This document shows positions 1 to 9,145 of a DNA stretch of 64,000 nt, one piece after another; the first letter of the stretch is position 1, and every line of letters starts with the position of its first letter. Source of the stretch: JALORV01 sp963775635 (GTDB lineage: Bacteria; Pseudomonadota; Gammaproteobacteria; Burkholderiales; Burkholderiaceae_F); NCBI GenBank assembly GCA_963775635.1, contig CAVZJO010000015.1:124001-188000 (forward strand), given 5' to 3'. Below the pieces are notes generated by a model. It had not been told where the DNA came from, did no database searches, and worked only from the letters and a program-made list of their open reading frames with translations. The translations under genes were made by a program, and so were the position numbers.

Positions 1-22
1 TCAGCGGTTATGTGGAGGCTCC
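1..22. repeat. End of an inverted-repeat intergenic element
   Basis: These bases match the right end of the element at 47825-48165 with three substitutions (GGTTATGTGGAGGCTCCCT against GGTTACGCGGAGGCTCCCC). The rest of this copy would lie beyond the left edge of the window. The stop codon of the neighbouring minus-strand gene begins directly after it. Confidence 0.5.
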
Positions 23-883
23 CTAGCGCGGGCGCTTGCTCAAGCGGATCAGTTCGAGCGCTGCGTCGAACAGCAGCGACGCCGGGCTCGCGAGTTCTTC
101 GACTGCCGACAAGTGATTGACACGCGGCATCGGTACTTCGCGCAGGAATATGTTCTTCCACGCGCGGCCGATCAGCGTGGTCTGTCTACGGAACTCGGAC
201 GATTCCAGCCCGCCAACGGCAGTGATCAGCGGCGCCGACGTTGCCGGCGGTAGATGAACCGGCGAAAGCGCATCAGCCCGGCGCTCGTCGAGGCGCAAGT
301 CGACATTGACGAAGGGCGCGTGCACCAGCGGCGCGAGATCGTAGATTCCGCTGATGCCGAGTCCGCCCTTGACCAGCAGCGGCGGCAGCTCGCGGTCATA
401 CACCGGCCACAGCGCTGCCATCATCATCGCGGTCAGGTGTGCGCCGGCCGAATGTCCGGCGACCACGATGCGCTCCGGGTCGAAGCCCAGCCTGTCACCA
501 TTGCGATAGAGCCACGCGAGCGCTCTCAGCTGCTGGCGAACGATGTCCTCGATCGCCGTGGCCGGTGCGAGTCCGTAGTTGAGCAATGCCAGTGCGACGC
601 CGTGCTGAATGAACGGCGGCGCGAGCCACGAGAAATCTGACTTGTCGAGCGAGCGCCAGTAGCCGCCATGGATAAATACCAAAAGCGGCGCGGCCTCACG
701 CTGAGTCGGAAAGTAGTCGAGACGTTCGGCCGGCGTCTCGCCATAGAGCAGATCGATGAGGCACGCTCGCAGTCGGCGTGTCAGCGCTCCACGTTCGGCC
801 CAGCGCGCGAAGACCTGCGGGTGTTCGGGCACCGCAGCCCGCACGTTGTATTCGCGGTCCAAGTCCGCGGTTTCTCTTTTCAT
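23..883 (-). CDS. Alpha/beta hydrolase, kynurenine formamidase-like
   Basis: A soluble alpha/beta hydrolase of about 286 residues. It shows the oxyanion-hole motif HGGYW and the nucleophile elbow GHSAGAH, the pair typical of the KynB/arylformamidase-like esterase branch. A late aspartate and the histidine in the stretch RVNHLS fit the remainder of a Ser-Asp-His triad. The ATG at 883 (MKRETADLD) is preferred over the one four codons upstream because GGGAG lies five bases ahead of it. The exact substrate (N-formylkynurenine or another ester or amide) cannot be decided from sequence, and no kyn pathway genes adjoin it. Its 3' end abuts a repeat end. Confidence 0.75.
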   Translation of the reverse strand: MKRETADLDREYNVRAAVPEHPQVFARWAERGALTRRLRACLIDLLYGETPAERLDYFPTQREAAPLLVFIHGGYWRSLDKSDFSWLAPPFIQHGVALALLNYGLAPATAIEDIVRQQLRALAWLYRNGDRLGFDPERIVVAGHSAGAHLTAMMMAALWPVYDRELPPLLVKGGLGISGIYDLAPLVHAPFVNVDLRLDERRADALSPVHLPPATSAPLITAVGGLESSEFRRQTTLIGRAWKNIFLREVPMPRVNHLSAVEELASPASLLFDAALELIRLSKRPR

Positions 884-937
884 CTCCGCTCCCATCTTCG
901 GCCGCGAGTGTAGCGACGGCGAATCGGGCGCGAGGCG

Positions 938-966
938 TTGAACGCTCCGCCGGTGCGACCTATAAT
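938..966 (+). promoter_or_regulatory. Sigma-70 promoter of tRNA-Ala
   Basis: TTGAAC at 938-943 and TATAAT at 961-966 are separated by exactly 17 bases. Transcription would start near 973, about 30 bases before the tRNA. This is one of the clearest consensus promoters in the window. Confidence 0.8.
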
Positions 967-1003
967 CTCGCTCCTGCCGGCTGAAACGCCAGCATCAGGA
1001 ATC

Positions 1004-1079
1004 GGGGAAGTAGCTCAGCTGGGAGAGCGCTGCGTTCGCAATGCAGAGGTCGGGAGTTCGATCCTCCTCTTCTCCACCA
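1004..1079 (+). tRNA. tRNA-Ala(CGC)
   Basis: A 76-base cloverleaf. Acceptor GGGGAAG pairs with CTTCTCC, the D arm is GCTC/GAGC, and the anticodon stem CTGCG/TGCAG closes the loop TTCGCAA with anticodon CGC. The T arm carries TTCGATC, and CCA is encoded at 1077-1079. It decodes GCG alanine codons. A consensus promoter lies upstream and a hairpin terminator ten bases downstream, so it is a single-gene transcription unit. Confidence 0.95.
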
Positions 1080-1088
1080 GATTTTCGA

Positions 1089-1110
1089 GGGCTGCCAACG
1101 CAGCCCTTTT
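1089..1110 (+). terminator. Rho-independent terminator of tRNA-Ala
   Basis: A perfect 7-bp stem GGGCTGC/GCAGCCC with loop CAAC is followed by TTTT. It begins ten bases after the tRNA 3' end. Confidence 0.8.
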
Positions 1111-1194
1111 CATTTCGTGAGTTCAGATACTTAAAAATCTGAACGGTCCTCGTGGCGGACCTCGCTTGCTGGAGCCGCGGCGTATCGTGAACGC

Positions 1195-1471
1195 ATGTCT
1201 TTCCACGTCGAGTGCTACGCCGGCTATCGCGGCGAGCAGGAACCCCTGGCCCTCCGGTTCGGCGAACGGCGCGTCGCCGTACGTCGCGGTAGTGGACAGG
1301 TGGTACTCGCCGGCGCAGCGGTGGTTTAAGGTCGAGGCCGAAGACGGCGACATCTACATCGTCCGCCACGACGAGCCGAGCGGCCGGTGGGATCTTGCCG
1401 CGTACACGAGCGCGAAGTCACCCGGCACGGACTTACGCAGCCCTAAGTCCCAGCAGGACCCGCTGACCTGA
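1195..1471 (+). pseudogene. Small conserved hypothetical protein, frameshifted
   Basis: Frame 1 from the ATG at 1195 reads MSFHVECYAGYRGEQ and GERRVAV, then runs into a stop. The +1 frame continues with VVDRW, WFKVEAEDGDIYIV and RHDEPSGRW. Dropping one base near 1282 joins them into a single protein of about 90 residues. Its layout (GERR, a short hydrophobic stretch, DRW, FKV, dGdxYxxRHDE) resembles a small cytoplasmic family of unknown function that I remember only by sequence pattern. The break may be a real mutation or a one-base sequence error; two other genes in the window show the same defect. The gene starts about 85 bases after the tRNA-Ala terminator. Confidence 0.6.
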
Positions 1472-1587
1472 AGCGCCTATTGTCCGTGTCGTAGCCGCTT
1501 CAATTGACGCGGGTCCACGCTCGCTATCGTCTCAATGCGAGGAGCGAATCGGCCAAATACTGCGGGGCGTAACCCAGACTTCGCGAC

Positions 1588-4044
1588 CTAGCCGGGGATA
1601 TCCAGTTCCGTGTGGGGAACTTCACCGTCCGTTGGATCTGCTGTATCAATGATCACGCGGGGTTTCGGGTCGGGGAGTGTTTTCCGCGCTGGCTGCAAAC
1701 ATTGCTTCCTCTCTTCGAACTCCGTAAGTACATCGTCTCGAATGATCGGCTGAAACCTGTTTCCTGGCCTCAGCAGCCCGCGCTCCTTCTGCAAGAACGC
1801 AAGCACGGTTGACGCTGAATGCACCCAATTGCGGGCGCCGGATTCAGCAAAGCCCGGGCCACCGGTCGAGCCGCGCTCGCCCAACGGGTGAACTTTTGAA
1901 TCCTTTCCCATCCAGAATCCAAGCACCACGCCTCTTTCCGGACGCTCCGGCGTGCCAGGAACCCACAAGATCAGCCACACGTCCGAGGTCTTCCCGTCGG
2001 CATTGGTTGCAGTACCGGTCTTGCCCGCGATCTCGCCGGCCTTTTCAACAGGAAATGCGAGGGTTCGTTTCTTCCTTTCTTCGGGTGTCAACTTCCAGAT
2101 CTCGTTACCCAACGGATCCATTCCGGGAACGGTTCCGCGCCGGAGCGCGGCCGCCGTGCCAGTTCCCATGTCAAGCGGGCTCTTCAGGAGTTCAATCATC
2201 GCTGCGGACACCGCAGGATGAATAACGCGCTCCTGCACAGGACGACTCTCGCCCTTGGTGTCACACGCACGCGGCTGATCTTCAGCATCCCTGTAAAGAA
2301 GCGACTTTCCATCGCGGCAGACATCGTTTGCAAACCGCGGCGTTACTCGAAATCCGCCGTTCACGAAAGCGGCGGTTGACGCCATCGATAGCGGATTGAC
2401 GTCGGATGCGCCGATAGCGGTTGTCGGGTACGGCTGAAGGACGTGCTTCGCGTCCCGAGGCATCCCCAGGCGATACGTGAGATCGATCACATTCTTTATT
2501 CCAGCACGCGCTCCAGCGCGTACCGCCGCCGCGTTGCGTGACTCGCCCAAGGCGACTCGGCAGGTGATATCTCCTCGGTATTCCGGTTCCGACCGGGAAT
2601 GAAAGTTCTCGATCTTCTTAACGCCCCGCCCGCGACCAAGAGACACATAGATGGGCTCATCGGGCACCGTGCAGCGCCCGAGCACACTTGCTGCGATCTC
2701 TTCGACCGTCTCCCGCCGCGGCTTGGTGGCGAGTACCTCGTTGGTGAGTCGCTCGACCAAGCCGCCATAAGTGAAGACCTTGAAAGTCGACCCCGGTTGA
2801 CGCCAGCCGGTCGCGATCACGTCGTATTTTCGTTGATTGAAGTTCACGTTCCCGACTTCAGCCAGGACGTCTCCTGTGAAGTCGACCGCGAAAGCTCCAG
2901 CGCGCAGCTGGTCGCGGTCGTTCGGGTGGCGAGCCAGATACGTGCGAAGCGTAAGTTCAACGGCGTTGGCGAGGACGTCTTGAAGTCCGTCGTCACGAGT
3001 GATCGAGATCGTGAGTCCGCCTTTAGTGATCGGGAAACGATCCTTGTAAAGGATTCGCACCCGCTCGAGGAAGTAGTCGTGCATGCCACAGCTGGTACCG
3101 GGTGGAACAACTTCCTTGCGGAGGGTCTGTGCAACGCGCTTCGCCGCGCGTGCGTATTCTGCATCGGTGATCATGGCGTGATCGAACATCAATTCGAGTA
3201 CGCGCATGGTTCCGCGTGCGGCTTCTGTCCAATTCGCGTCGCGGATTTCTTCGCGCGTTCTAAGCAGCGGATCTATCGCAAATGAGCGATCAGGAAGTGC
3301 CGGCCTATTGATGAGAGCTACGATGAACGCTGCCTGGTGCAGGCCAAGATCTTTTGCGGGCCTGCCGAAGTACGCACGACTAGCCGCTTCGATCCCGTAC
3401 CGTCCCCGACCGAAGTACGGCATGTTGACGTACTTGAGGAGCAACTCGTGCCTGGGGAACTCACGCGCGATCCGAAGCGCCATGACTATGTCGCCGATCT
3501 TCTCGATTTCGGTCGTATGGCGCCCGGTGCCACCGCGCAGATGTTTGGCGATTTGCATCCCCAGCGTCGATGCGCCTGAGCGACTTTCCTGAAGGATCCG
3601 CTTTGCCAGCGCGCGCACGATCGCACCCTTGTCGATTCCCTCATGCGCGAAGAAGTTCTTGTCTTCGGATGCGAGGATCGCTTTGGTGAAGAATGGCGGT
3701 ATCTCGGCGAGATCGTTAATGAGGATGCGGTGTTCGGCTGAGGATATGCATGCGACCGTTCGTTCGTCCTCAGAAACAATCGCTGTTTGTGCGGCGAAGT
3801 AGGCCGGGTCGCGCAATCGGGAGATCGTGTTCCTGTCGAGGCCCAGATAACGGTCGATCTGTTCCGGAAACCGCGAATCAAGCGCCTCAACGATGGATTC
3901 GAAGCCGAGATAGCCCGCAACGCTCAACACGACGACGACGCCCAGCGCAGTGAGGAACGCCTTGATGGCCCCGTCCAAGAGGCGCAAGAGCATCCGGGGC
4001 AGCGTCAAGACGACGCGCCTGAGGCTTTGTCCCTGGAGCTCCAT
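1588..4044 (-). CDS. Class A penicillin-binding protein (PBP1-type)
   Basis: A bifunctional peptidoglycan glycosyltransferase/transpeptidase of 818 residues. After a single membrane anchor near residues 29-50, the GT51 domain shows EDKNFFAHEGID (127-138) and GASTLGMQIAKHL, a divergent form of the usual GGSTITQQLAKNL motif. The transpeptidase domain has all three penicillin-binding motifs: STFK with nucleophile Ser about 419, SRN about 502-504, and KTGT about 675-678. The short, unusual C-terminal region ends in a charged and proline-rich tail. By eye its codons are less GC-rich than those of neighbouring genes, and long spacers flank it, which hints at acquisition. It is not within a recognisable division or cell-wall cluster, so it is probably an accessory class A PBP rather than the main PBP1A. 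Confidence 0.85.
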   Translation of the reverse strand: MELQGQSLRRVVLTLPRMLLRLLDGAIKAFLTALGVVVVLSVAGYLGFESIVEALDSRFPEQIDRYLGLDRNTISRLRDPAYFAAQTAIVSEDERTVACISSAEHRILINDLAEIPPFFTKAILASEDKNFFAHEGIDKGAIVRALAKRILQESRSGASTLGMQIAKHLRGGTGRHTTEIEKIGDIVMALRIAREFPRHELLLKYVNMPYFGRGRYGIEAASRAYFGRPAKDLGLHQAAFIVALINRPALPDRSFAIDPLLRTREEIRDANWTEAARGTMRVLELMFDHAMITDAEYARAAKRVAQTLRKEVVPPGTSCGMHDYFLERVRILYKDRFPITKGGLTISITRDDGLQDVLANAVELTLRTYLARHPNDRDQLRAGAFAVDFTGDVLAEVGNVNFNQRKYDVIATGWRQPGSTFKVFTYGGLVERLTNEVLATKPRRETVEEIAASVLGRCTVPDEPIYVSLGRGRGVKKIENFHSRSEPEYRGDITCRVALGESRNAAAVRAGARAGIKNVIDLTYRLGMPRDAKHVLQPYPTTAIGASDVNPLSMASTAAFVNGGFRVTPRFANDVCRDGKSLLYRDAEDQPRACDTKGESRPVQERVIHPAVSAAMIELLKSPLDMGTGTAAALRRGTVPGMDPLGNEIWKLTPEERKKRTLAFPVEKAGEIAGKTGTATNADGKTSDVWLILWVPGTPERPERGVVLGFWMGKDSKVHPLGERGSTGGPGFAESGARNWVHSASTVLAFLQKERGLLRPGNRFQPIIRDDVLTEFEERKQCLQPARKTLPDPKPRVIIDTADPTDGEVPHTELDIPG

Positions 4045-4524
4045 CGTGCTTGAAATCTCAGGGGGAACGGACTAATGCGCCATCCCTATATGAGCTTCGG
4101 CAAAAGCAATTGAGTCAACGCAGTCTCGCTGCTAGCTCTGTTCTATCAGCGCTCCGCTACTACGGGATGACTGGGATTAAACGAGGCGCTGCAGGCACCG
4201 TTACTGCAGCCGCAATGTAGTCCTCATCTTGCGACAGCAAACCATTTCGCCAGCGAGGTCTCGAGGAAATCTGCTCCCGTCGTCTGCGCGAACTGCTCTT
4301 GTAGATCGAACCTTCCCAACTTGGGTGCGACTAGTACCCATCTCACTAGCGCAGCATTAACTACACTGAGTCCAGTGTTTCTGGCGTTTGAGAACCGGGC
4401 GAAGTGGGAGGGCGGCCGCCGATACCTACCAGGGGTCCTTCGCCGGAAGCTCGGATGCCCGAGGCGGCCACAAGCGGACCTCGTCGCTTCGTTTCAATGG
4501 GTTGCGCTGGCTATCATGATTTTC
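4045..4524. other. Intergenic spacer, no gene recognised
   Basis: About 480 bases between the divergently placed PBP and hydrolase genes. The open frame that continues upstream from 4525 has no family character, and no tRNA or clear terminator is visible. The composition is lower in GC than the flanks, like the adjacent PBP gene. Confidence 0.4.
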
Positions 4525-5577
4525 ATGGAGCGGTTCAACGAAGCAGTCACCTTTGCGCGGTCGCACGAGATTCCATGGCCGCGCGATCCGACAACTGACC
4601 TTGCGCATTGGGGCATCCACCACGATGACCCGCCGCCGTTCAACAGACTGCGCGGGCCGGTGCACCCGCGCGGTGGCGTCTCCGGCGTCATCCGTGTGCG
4701 CGGTGAGGAAGTCGCCGCCTGGGGTGAGCCCGATCGCGCGGACCAGACTTTCAGCGTCGCGAAGACCTACCTCGCGCTGCTCGCGGGCATCGCGCATTCG
4801 CGCGGGCTGCTCGAACCGGGCGAGCGCGTGACCGACCGACTGGCCGGCATCGGCTTCGATTCAGCGCACAACCGCGCGATCACGTGGGAGCACCTCCTCA
4901 CACAGACCAGCGAATGGCAGGGCGAGTGTTTCGGCATGCCCGACCAGGTGGAGCACTACCGGCGCGTATCGCACGACCCCAAGCCACGCGAGGGCGAGAA
5001 AGGAGAGCTTCGCCCGCTGCGCGAGCCGGGCAGCTACTGGGAATACAACGACGTGCGCATCAACCAGCTCTCACTGGCGCTGCTTCACCTCTTTAGGCGG
5101 CCGCTGCCGGAGGTGTTCTTCGAAAGCGTGTTGCAGCCGATCGGCGGCGGCCGCGATTTCCACTGGGAAGGCTACGACGATGCCTGGGTTGCGATCGACG
5201 GCCAGCGCGTACAGTCGGTTCCCGGCGGCACGCACTGGGGTGGCGGCGTAAAAATCAGCGCGCGCGACCAGGCGCGCATCGGTCAGTTGCTGCTCGACGG
5301 CGGCGTGCACCAGGGCCGGCAGGTCGTTCCGCGCGAGTGTGTGGAGCGCATGCAGGCACCCTGCGCGGTGGCACCGTTCTACGGCTGGCTGACATGGCTC
5401 AATCGCGACGGGCGCCTGTTCGCCGATGCTTCGCGCTCGAGCTGGTTCATGTTCGGCGCGGGCGGCCACATGGTGTGGATCGATCCGGACAACGACGCGG
5501 TAGTAGTTGCACGCTGGCTCGACGGAGCACATTCGGCAGGGTTCGTGCACCGCGTGGCGCAGGCGCTCAGGAGCTAG
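4525..5577 (+). CDS. Serine hydrolase of the beta-lactamase (class C) fold
   Basis: About 350 residues. The catalytic SxxK is SVAK at residues 77-80, followed by helix-like sequence and an EYND motif occupying the place of the class C Tyr-x-Asn. The C-terminal block with GAGGHMVWIDP and a late HSAGF matches the end of the beta-lactamase-related esterase family. The open frame extends 68 codons upstream, but the conserved protein begins near MERFNEAV, so the ATG at 4525 is used; no strong ribosome site is seen. No signal peptide is visible, so it is probably a cytoplasmic esterase or peptidase rather than an antibiotic-hydrolysing enzyme. Confidence 0.75.
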   Translation: MERFNEAVTFARSHEIPWPRDPTTDLAHWGIHHDDPPPFNRLRGPVHPRGGVSGVIRVRGEEVAAWGEPDRADQTFSVAKTYLALLAGIAHSRGLLEPGERVTDRLAGIGFDSAHNRAITWEHLLTQTSEWQGECFGMPDQVEHYRRVSHDPKPREGEKGELRPLREPGSYWEYNDVRINQLSLALLHLFRRPLPEVFFESVLQPIGGGRDFHWEGYDDAWVAIDGQRVQSVPGGTHWGGGVKISARDQARIGQLLLDGGVHQGRQVVPRECVERMQAPCAVAPFYGWLTWLNRDGRLFADASRSSWFMFGAGGHMVWIDPDNDAVVVARWLDGAHSAGFVHRVAQALRS

Positions 5578-5812
5578 TCGCCAATCGCTTGGTCATGTCC
5601 GCTTCGGATAGACCTCGGCCGATTGAACGATGTCCGCCTTTCGGCGGACTCTCAGGTCCACTTTCCGCGATCTCTAACTTTTGGGTCGTTAGAGTACGAC
5701 CCCAGATCGCAATGAGGGCCTACCGCCTGCGCATGAACTCGCGCAGTGTGAAGCCGAGACTGAGGGCGGCGGCCAGCCGCCCCTCAGCCTTCGCTCGAAT
5801 CGACGAACCCGC
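5578..5812. other. Spacer between convergent genes with two hairpins
   Basis: A perfect hairpin GTCCGCC/GGCGGAC lies at 5632-5649. A longer stem TGAGGGCGGC against GCCGCCCCTCA (one bulged C) lies at 5761-5786, just beyond the end of the phasin gene. Neither is followed by a T run, so neither is a canonical terminator. No gene is seen. Confidence 0.45.
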
Positions 5813-6340
5813 TCAGCGCCCGCGCTGCATCAGCGCGCTCACCTCGTTGACGTTCTCCATGATGCGCTTGCGCACGATTTCGAAGGCCTCTGCCTGCGAG
5901 CGGGCGGCGAGTTCGCCGAGCTCGCGGATGTTCTCGAGCGCCATCGTGAACGCATTCTTCGCCACCTCGTCCATACGCCCGAGGCCCTGGCCCCCGCCGC
6001 CCACGCCCTGCGCGATCGACTGCCATTCGGTGACGGCGTTCTTCAGCATCGCGGTCTGGCGAGCGACGACCGCTTGCAGCCCCTCGTAGGATTTCTTGTT
6101 GGCGGCGACCAGCGCCGCCAGATCCTTGCGCCGTCCCTCGGCGATCGTCCCCGCCACGCCCGACAGATTCAGTCGTTCGAGCGTGTTGCCTAGGCCGCCC
6201 ATCGACATCGAGAACAGGCGTTCGGCGCCCTTCATCGCACGCGGTGCTTCGGTCTTGCGAGCGGCGGTGCGCCTGGCTGTCTTGCGGCCGCGTGACTTGG
6301 CGGCGGTCTTGCCTGCGGACTTGCGGGACTTCGTTGCCAT
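5813..6340 (-). CDS. Phasin family protein
   Basis: A 175-residue phasin, a coat protein of polyhydroxyalkanoate granules. The body (about 55-175) is an alpha-helical amphipathic stretch with the family pattern of a repeated NxxxxEGLQAV-type block, AxxxNAxExxREL and a C-terminal RxxENVNE helix. The first 35 residues are an Ala/Lys/Arg-rich, histone H1-like tail (KSAGKTAAKSRGRK...), suggesting nucleic-acid contact as in phasins that tether granules to the nucleoid. The start at 6340 is set by AGGAGA five bases upstream. The gene lies 46 bases downstream of an XRE-type regulator on the same strand. The matching synthase genes phaE and phaC are at 41-43 kb. Confidence 0.8.
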   Translation of the reverse strand: MATKSRKSAGKTAAKSRGRKTARRTAARKTEAPRAMKGAERLFSMSMGGLGNTLERLNLSGVAGTIAEGRRKDLAALVAANKKSYEGLQAVVARQTAMLKNAVTEWQSIAQGVGGGGQGLGRMDEVAKNAFTMALENIRELGELAARSQAEAFEIVRKRIMENVNEVSALMQRGR

Positions 6341-6386
6341 GGCTTTCTCCTCGGGTCGATCGATCAGGTCCGGCTCCACGGACCGG

Positions 6387-7016
6387 TTACTTGCGGCGCG
6401 CGCTCACCAGTGCCAGCGCGAGGTCCAGTGCCGCCGCGACGAAGGCCAGCATGCGTGCGAACTGCTCGTCGGAGAGTCGACGCGCCTCATCGCGCGCACG
6501 ATAGATGTTGACGAACTCACGTTCCCGTCCGGCGTGCGCTACCAGCCGGCCGATACCGAGATCCTCGAGCGTTTTCCACAGCTCGGGGTTGTACGACCGC
6601 GTCAGGTTCATCGCGAAGGCCACCGGGTCGCGGCGCCCGAGCACGGCCGCCAGCCGCAGGATGATCTCGAACGGCAGCACGATGCGGCCGCTTTCGGCCT
6701 GCTCGAGCAGCGTGGCGTCGCGCAGGTTGATTGCCTGTCCGACTTCCTGCGCTGTCATGCCCGCGGTCTCGCGCGTCTTCTTGAGCAGGGCGCCGGCCTT
6801 TTCGATTGTTGCGCGTCGCTTCGGTTCGGCCCGCGACGCGGCGAGCGCGAGCGACATGTCCGCCGCGCTGCCGGCCAGTCCGAGCGCGGTGCCGGCCCAG
6901 GACCGCACCTGCCGCGCCAGCGACATCACAGGCTCGCCGGCAGGCGCCGGTTCTGCTGCCGCGCGCCGCGGTCGCGGCGCGGCACGTGGTGAGGATTTTC
7001 GACGAGTGGTTGCCAT
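6387..7016 (-). CDS. XRE-type helix-turn-helix protein upstream of the phasin gene
   Basis: About 209 residues. After a basic, proline-rich leader (1-30) and a hydrophobic Ala/Leu segment, residues about 75-135 form a Cro/CI-type helix-turn-helix. It includes LKKTRETAGMTAQEVGQAIN and LLEQAESGRIVLPFEIILRLA, the standard XRE pattern. The C-terminus is helical and ends in a hydrophobic run (MLAFVAAALDLALALV) that could be a membrane-contacting or dimer helix. It is transcribed with the phasin gene just downstream, which suggests control of granule proteins; that is inference. The ATG at 7016 is chosen because the 60 codons upstream in the same frame have no family character. Confidence 0.65.
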   Translation of the reverse strand: MATTRRKSSPRAAPRPRRAAAEPAPAGEPVMSLARQVRSWAGTALGLAGSAADMSLALAASRAEPKRRATIEKAGALLKKTRETAGMTAQEVGQAINLRDATLLEQAESGRIVLPFEIILRLAAVLGRRDPVAFAMNLTRSYNPELWKTLEDLGIGRLVAHAGREREFVNIYRARDEARRLSDEQFARMLAFVAAALDLALALVSARRK

Positions 7017-7270
7017 CAGGGATTCGTGGGGGAAGTGGCTAGCGCGAACTGCGCATCGTTCTGCACGGCGGCATCTTGAACGCCGGACGAGGACTGCGCA
7101 AGCCATTCGGTCTAACCCGCGGCGAGCGGGCGATGGTCGAGAGAGGGCCCGGGTCCACGAATAGTGGGGCGGGCGGGGCCGTAATCCGGCCATCACCGGC
7201 AGGGGGGCGCGCCGACACTCGTCATTGCCTGCGGCGCGCCGCGGGAGCTACCTTCCGCGATTGGAAATTC

Positions 7271-9116
7271 ATGGGCCAGACCGCCGAGGACCTTGTCACT
7301 TCACTCAACAGCCGCGACGTGCAGCGCCGGCTTCAGGAGTACCGCGCGCTGCTGGCCAACGACACGATCGGCATCCTGGCAATCTGTGACGGCGAGGTCA
7401 TGCAGTGCAACGCCAGCGCTGCACGACTGTTCGGATGGCTGCCGGAGCGCCTGCTTGGCCAGTCAGCCGCGGTGTTCTTTTCTTCCGAGAACGAATTCCA
7501 GGGCTTCGCCAACCGCATCGGCGATGCGCTAAACGCCGGCGGTTCGCCGGCGATGGAGTGGCGCACGCGGCGTGCCGATGGCTCGACCTTCTGGTGCCGC
7601 CTCCTGGTGAAGAGCATCACGCCGGGAGGTCCCGGCGGCGAAACGATCTGGATTGTCGAGGACATCACTTCGCGCAAGGCAACCGAAACCGCGCTGTCGC
7701 GCGTGCGCGAAGAACTCGAACAGCGCGTGCGCGCGGCGCACGACGAACTGGCCTGGTCGAACGAACGGCTGGTGGCCGAGATGTACGAGCGCAGCGAGGT
7801 TGAAGAGCGCGCGCGCCGCATGTCGTTGTACGACTCGACGACGATGTTGCCGAACCGCCGGCTGCTCGAGTCGCGGTTGGACGAGGCGGTGCGCAATCAC
7901 CAGATGTCCGGCGATCGCCTGGCCGTGCTCGTCATCGACATCGACGACTTTACGAAACTCAACGACGCCCTCGGCCACCGGGTCGGCGATTCGCTGCTGC
8001 AGCAGGTGGCCGGCCGGCTGATCGAAACGGTGCGGACCTCGGACCTGGTAGCGCGCGTCGGTTCGGACGAGTTCGCGGTCGTGCTGGGTCGGCTGCGCCA
8101 TACCGACGATGCCGAACGCGTCGCGGCCAAGCTGAGCGAGTTGCTGGCCGAAACGTACGAAGTCGATGCCGAGCAGATCACGGCCACCGTCAGCATCGGC
8201 GTCGCGTGTTTTCCCGAGCGACGGCGCCGGACCGGAGATGCTGCTGCGCAATGCCGACGCCGCGCTGTCGTATGCGAAGTCGCGCGGACGCGCGCATGTG
8301 CAGTTGTTCGAGCCGCGCATGAACGCGGATCTGCTGCGCCGGCTGCAGCTGGAAGCAGCGTTGCGGCGGGCGATCGACCAGCGCGAATTCGAAGTGCACT
8401 TTCAGCCACGCGTGAACCTGTCGACGGGCAAGGTGGTCGGTGCCGAAGCGCTGCTCCGGTGGCGCCATCCCGAGGAAGGGATGCTGGAGCCGTCGAGCTT
8501 CATCGCGGTGGCGGAGGACAGCGGACTGATGCAGCCGATCGGTGAGATCGTGCTGCGCGCCGCATGCGAAGCGGCACAGGCGTGGACGGCCGCCGGACTC
8601 GGCGAACTGCTGGTCAGCGTCAACCTGTCGCCGCGCGAGTTCCGTGGCCGCTCACTGCTGCCGATGGTGAGCCAGGCGCTGATGGATTCCGGGCTCGACG
8701 CCGAGCGTCTCGAGGTCGAGATCACCGAGGCCAGCCTGATGCGTGACCTCGACAAGGCCGAGCACGTACTGGTCGGACTGCAGACGATGGGTGTTCGCAT
8801 CGCACTCGATAACTTCGGCACCGGATACTCGAGCCTGTCGAACCTGCGGCGCTTTCCGCTGAACTCGCTGAAGATCGACGGCCGCTTCGTACGGGCTGCG
8901 CCCGAGGATGACGCCGATGCGCGCATCGTCGCCGCTCTCGCCGGACTGGCCGCCGGACTCGGTCTGCACCTGGTCGCCGAGGGCGTCGAAACCGCCCAGC
9001 AGCTCGACTTCGTCCGGCGCTGCGGCTGCAACGAGGCGCAGGGCTTCCACCTGAGCCGGGCACTGCCGGCGCAGCAATTCGAGCAATTCATCCGCCAGCG
9101 CCTTCCAAAAGAGTGA
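7271..9116 (+). pseudogene. PAS-GGDEF-EAL cyclic-di-GMP protein broken by a one-base frameshift
   Basis: From the ATG at 7271 the first frame encodes a PAS domain (about residues 20-135, ending IWIVEDITSRK), a coiled linker and a GGDEF domain up to ATVSIGVACFP. The next frame resumes with SDGAGPEMLLRNADAALSYAK, the rest of GGDEF, and a complete EAL domain to 9116. Removing one C from the run at 8213-8215 restores a single protein of about 614 residues. The GGDEF signature is GSDEF. The EAL domain keeps EALLRW, NLSPREF, the EIT block and AEGVET, but has DNFGTG where DDFGTG is usual. If intact it would make or degrade c-di-GMP; as written the product stops soon after the GGDEF core. Sequence error and recent decay are both possible. 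Confidence 0.8.
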
Positions 9117-9145
9117 AAGCGGAGGCAACAGGAGAGAGTCAGCGC

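Noticed and set aside
254..640. Plus-strand open frame within the first hydrolase gene
   Set aside because: It lies antisense to the gene at 23-883, is rich in Arg/Gln/His and has no family pattern.
2599..3285. 228-codon plus-strand frame inside the PBP gene
   Set aside because: Antisense to the GT51/transpeptidase gene, which carries all the catalytic motifs; no ribosome site.
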